Source: Candidatus Poribacteria bacterium
GTDB taxonomy: Bacteria; Abyssobacteria; SURF-5
Assembly: GCA_016215705.1 (NCBI GenBank)
Contig: JACRIR010000091.1
Span: forward strand, 1 to 42,379
DNA: 42,379 bases
Direction of reading: 5' to 3'
Of the stretch, positions 41,314 to 42,379 are shown piece after piece. Every line of letters begins with the position of its first letter. Within the stretch, counting starts at the first letter, position 1. The translations under genes were made by a program, and so were the position numbers. A model generated the notes under the pieces. That model saw only the letters and a program-made list of their open reading frames with translations. It did not search any database and had not been told where the DNA came from.

Positions 41314-42378
41314 TTACACTGTGGCCGCGGGTAAGGATACCATGCCGGAAATTTTTTGTCTGGTTTCGGTTGGAACCATCTCGTTTGCAGGCGATATGGT
41401 CACCTGGGGAATGCCGCCCCAAAGCCGGTAGGCGCGGTTGAGCGCCCGGTCATCCCATATCGTGTCGATATCTTTTCTGATGAGCCGTTGTGCAGTGAGG
41501 GCGGAGCCCATCCCCCCAAGCCACCTGGTCACGACGCGGTTGGCAAGATTGACAACGAATTGTGACTTGTACGGATCGCGAGAAGCGCTCCTTTCACTTT
41601 CGGGGGCAAGCGCCTGATTCTCCAGCAGCCATGCCAGTGAAACCATATCGTGGGCGACAATGTCTTCGGAAGCGATAATCAAGCCGGTCTCCGGCTCGGT
41701 CATGTATCCCTTATCCGGCCCGAAAGTGGCAAGGGTTTGCGTCGCGGTCGTCAATACAAGGCGCTGTCTCTCACGAAGCGAGGAAACCGTGTTCCCCTCT
41801 GCCGTCTTTTCATGGAAGGTGGCGGCATCGTGATGATACTCGAGGCGCGTGTCGGTGCGCCAATATCCGACCGCTGCCTTCAGGCCAAGCGTGCTCCCTG
41901 CCAGAATATGACGCCCGCAGCGGGGCATGAGCACGATGTGGTCGACCTCTCTGACTATTTTGGGCATCATGACGCTCGCCTTCCAGTGCGAGCCTGACGC
42001 GGGGCTGTCTTCAAAGAACGCCTCCCATCCCTGCTCCTCGGGAAAGAAAAGTTCGGCGCCTCCGGCTTCGGCAGCCTGCGCTATCCCGCACCTCGTCATG
42101 AGTTCGCGTGAACTGCCCGTCAACCTATTGCGGAAGAACCGCACATTCTCGATGCCGGATGTGTCGGAGACGATCACGCGGTCCGCTCCCTTTTCCTTCA
42201 GGAGCGCCGCCACTGCGCGGACGGCAGTCGGGTTTGTGGTGGCCGGATACGGATTGCCCGAATTCACGACCGGTTTGATCAAGACCGTGTCGCCCTCCGA
42301 CAGCCACGAGAAATCGGTAGCGGATTCGGCTGCCTCTCGGATCGCCTCTGCCAAAAACTCTTCCGACGAGCCCTTCCT
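41314..42378 (-). CDS. DUF362 domain protein, 5'-truncated by window edge
   Basis: The frame runs open to the right edge, giving GSSEEFLAEAIREA before the visible TTG; the true start is outside the window. 354 residues are seen. Family signs: DTVLIKPVVNSGNPYPATTNP, VSDTSG, and VMMPKIVREVDHIVLMPRCGRHILAG, the DUF362 core. No CxxC cluster motif is visible, in contrast to DUF362 proteins fused to ferredoxin domains. The family function is not established. It leads the operon with the SGNH and MBOAT genes (14-bp and 3-bp gaps), which suggests a linked role in glycan modification, but that is inference from position. Confidence 0.85.
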   Translation of the reverse strand, partial: RKGSSEEFLAEAIREAAESATDFSWLSEGDTVLIKPVVNSGNPYPATTNPTAVRAVAALLKEKGADRVIVSDTSGIENVRFFRNRLTGSSRELMTRCGIAQAAEAGGAELFFPEEQGWEAFFEDSPASGSHWKASVMMPKIVREVDHIVLMPRCGRHILAGSTLGLKAAVGYWRTDTRLEYHHDAATFHEKTAEGNTVSSLRERQRLVLTTATQTLATFGPDKGYMTEPETGLIIASEDIVAHDMVSLAWLLENQALAPESERSASRDPYKSQFVVNLANRVVTRWLGGMGSALTAQRLIRKDIDTIWDDRALNRAYRLWGGIPQVTISPANEMVPTETRQKISGMVSLPAATV

Positions 42379-42379
42379 C

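Overview
The window looks like chromosomal DNA of an uncultured, Gram-negative (diderm) bacterium of moderately high GC. The evidence is a MacA-type periplasmic adaptor with its ABC exporter, lipoprotein-type and Sec-type leaders, and MBOAT/SGNH O-acylation genes as used for exported polysaccharides. No rRNA, tRNA, integrase, transposase or CRISPR array was seen, and no lineage can be named with confidence. Both edges cut through a gene.

Layout. (1) 1-3.2 kb: the body and C-terminus of a DUF499 ATPase, a family seen in ARMADA-type anti-phage islands; its partners would lie upstream of the window. (2) 3.3-8.8 kb: a small membrane protein, an HDOD signalling protein, a D-2-hydroxyacid dehydrogenase, a DUF72 protein and a PlsC-type acyltransferase. 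(3) 8.9-20.6 kb: two large secreted or membrane-anchored VWA-FHA proteins (the second also carries a FecR-like domain). They enclose a macA-macB(ATPase)-macB(permease) exporter operon and a short run of a di-[4Fe-4S] protein, a Cys-rich protein and an FmdB-type zinc ribbon. (4) 21-42.4 kb: mainly envelope or glycan genes. These are an MFS transporter translationally overlapped with a GT39-like glycosyltransferase, another GT-C-like membrane protein, an acyltransferase-3 with an SGNH-like partner, a GDP-L-fucose synthase, a fused methyltransferase-GT2, a Gfo/Idh/MocA oxidoreductase, a YfhO-like protein, and a DUF362-SGNH-MBOAT operon. An amidohydrolase, an MsrAB lipoprotein and a DUF849/BKACE enzyme sit among them. 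The genes are consistent with building, acylating and exporting a surface glycan that contains a 6-deoxyhexose.

The most unusual content is intergenic. At least eight kinds of short dispersed repeat fill the gaps: (a) a 175-212 bp multi-hairpin element in four copies, with conserved stems and compensatory changes; (b) a 33-47 bp near-perfect palindrome with core GGGGACAC...GTGTCCCC and covarying outer arms, at least seven clear copies, one further copy absorbed into the 5' coding end of a VWA gene, and two nested in copies of (a); (c) a pair of ~130 bp MITE-like elements with related terminal inverted repeats; (d) GTAGGGGC...GCCCCTAC palindromes with variable cores; (e) CCCCCTTT...AAAGGGGG palindromes; (f) a ~50 bp TTTCTTTCACA...GGCGCTCC hairpin; (g) GAAAGG-rich tracts; and (h) CACGAATG-type and CATTCTGAGC-type motifs. 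Three of the (b) palindromes lie between convergent genes and may act as bidirectional terminators.
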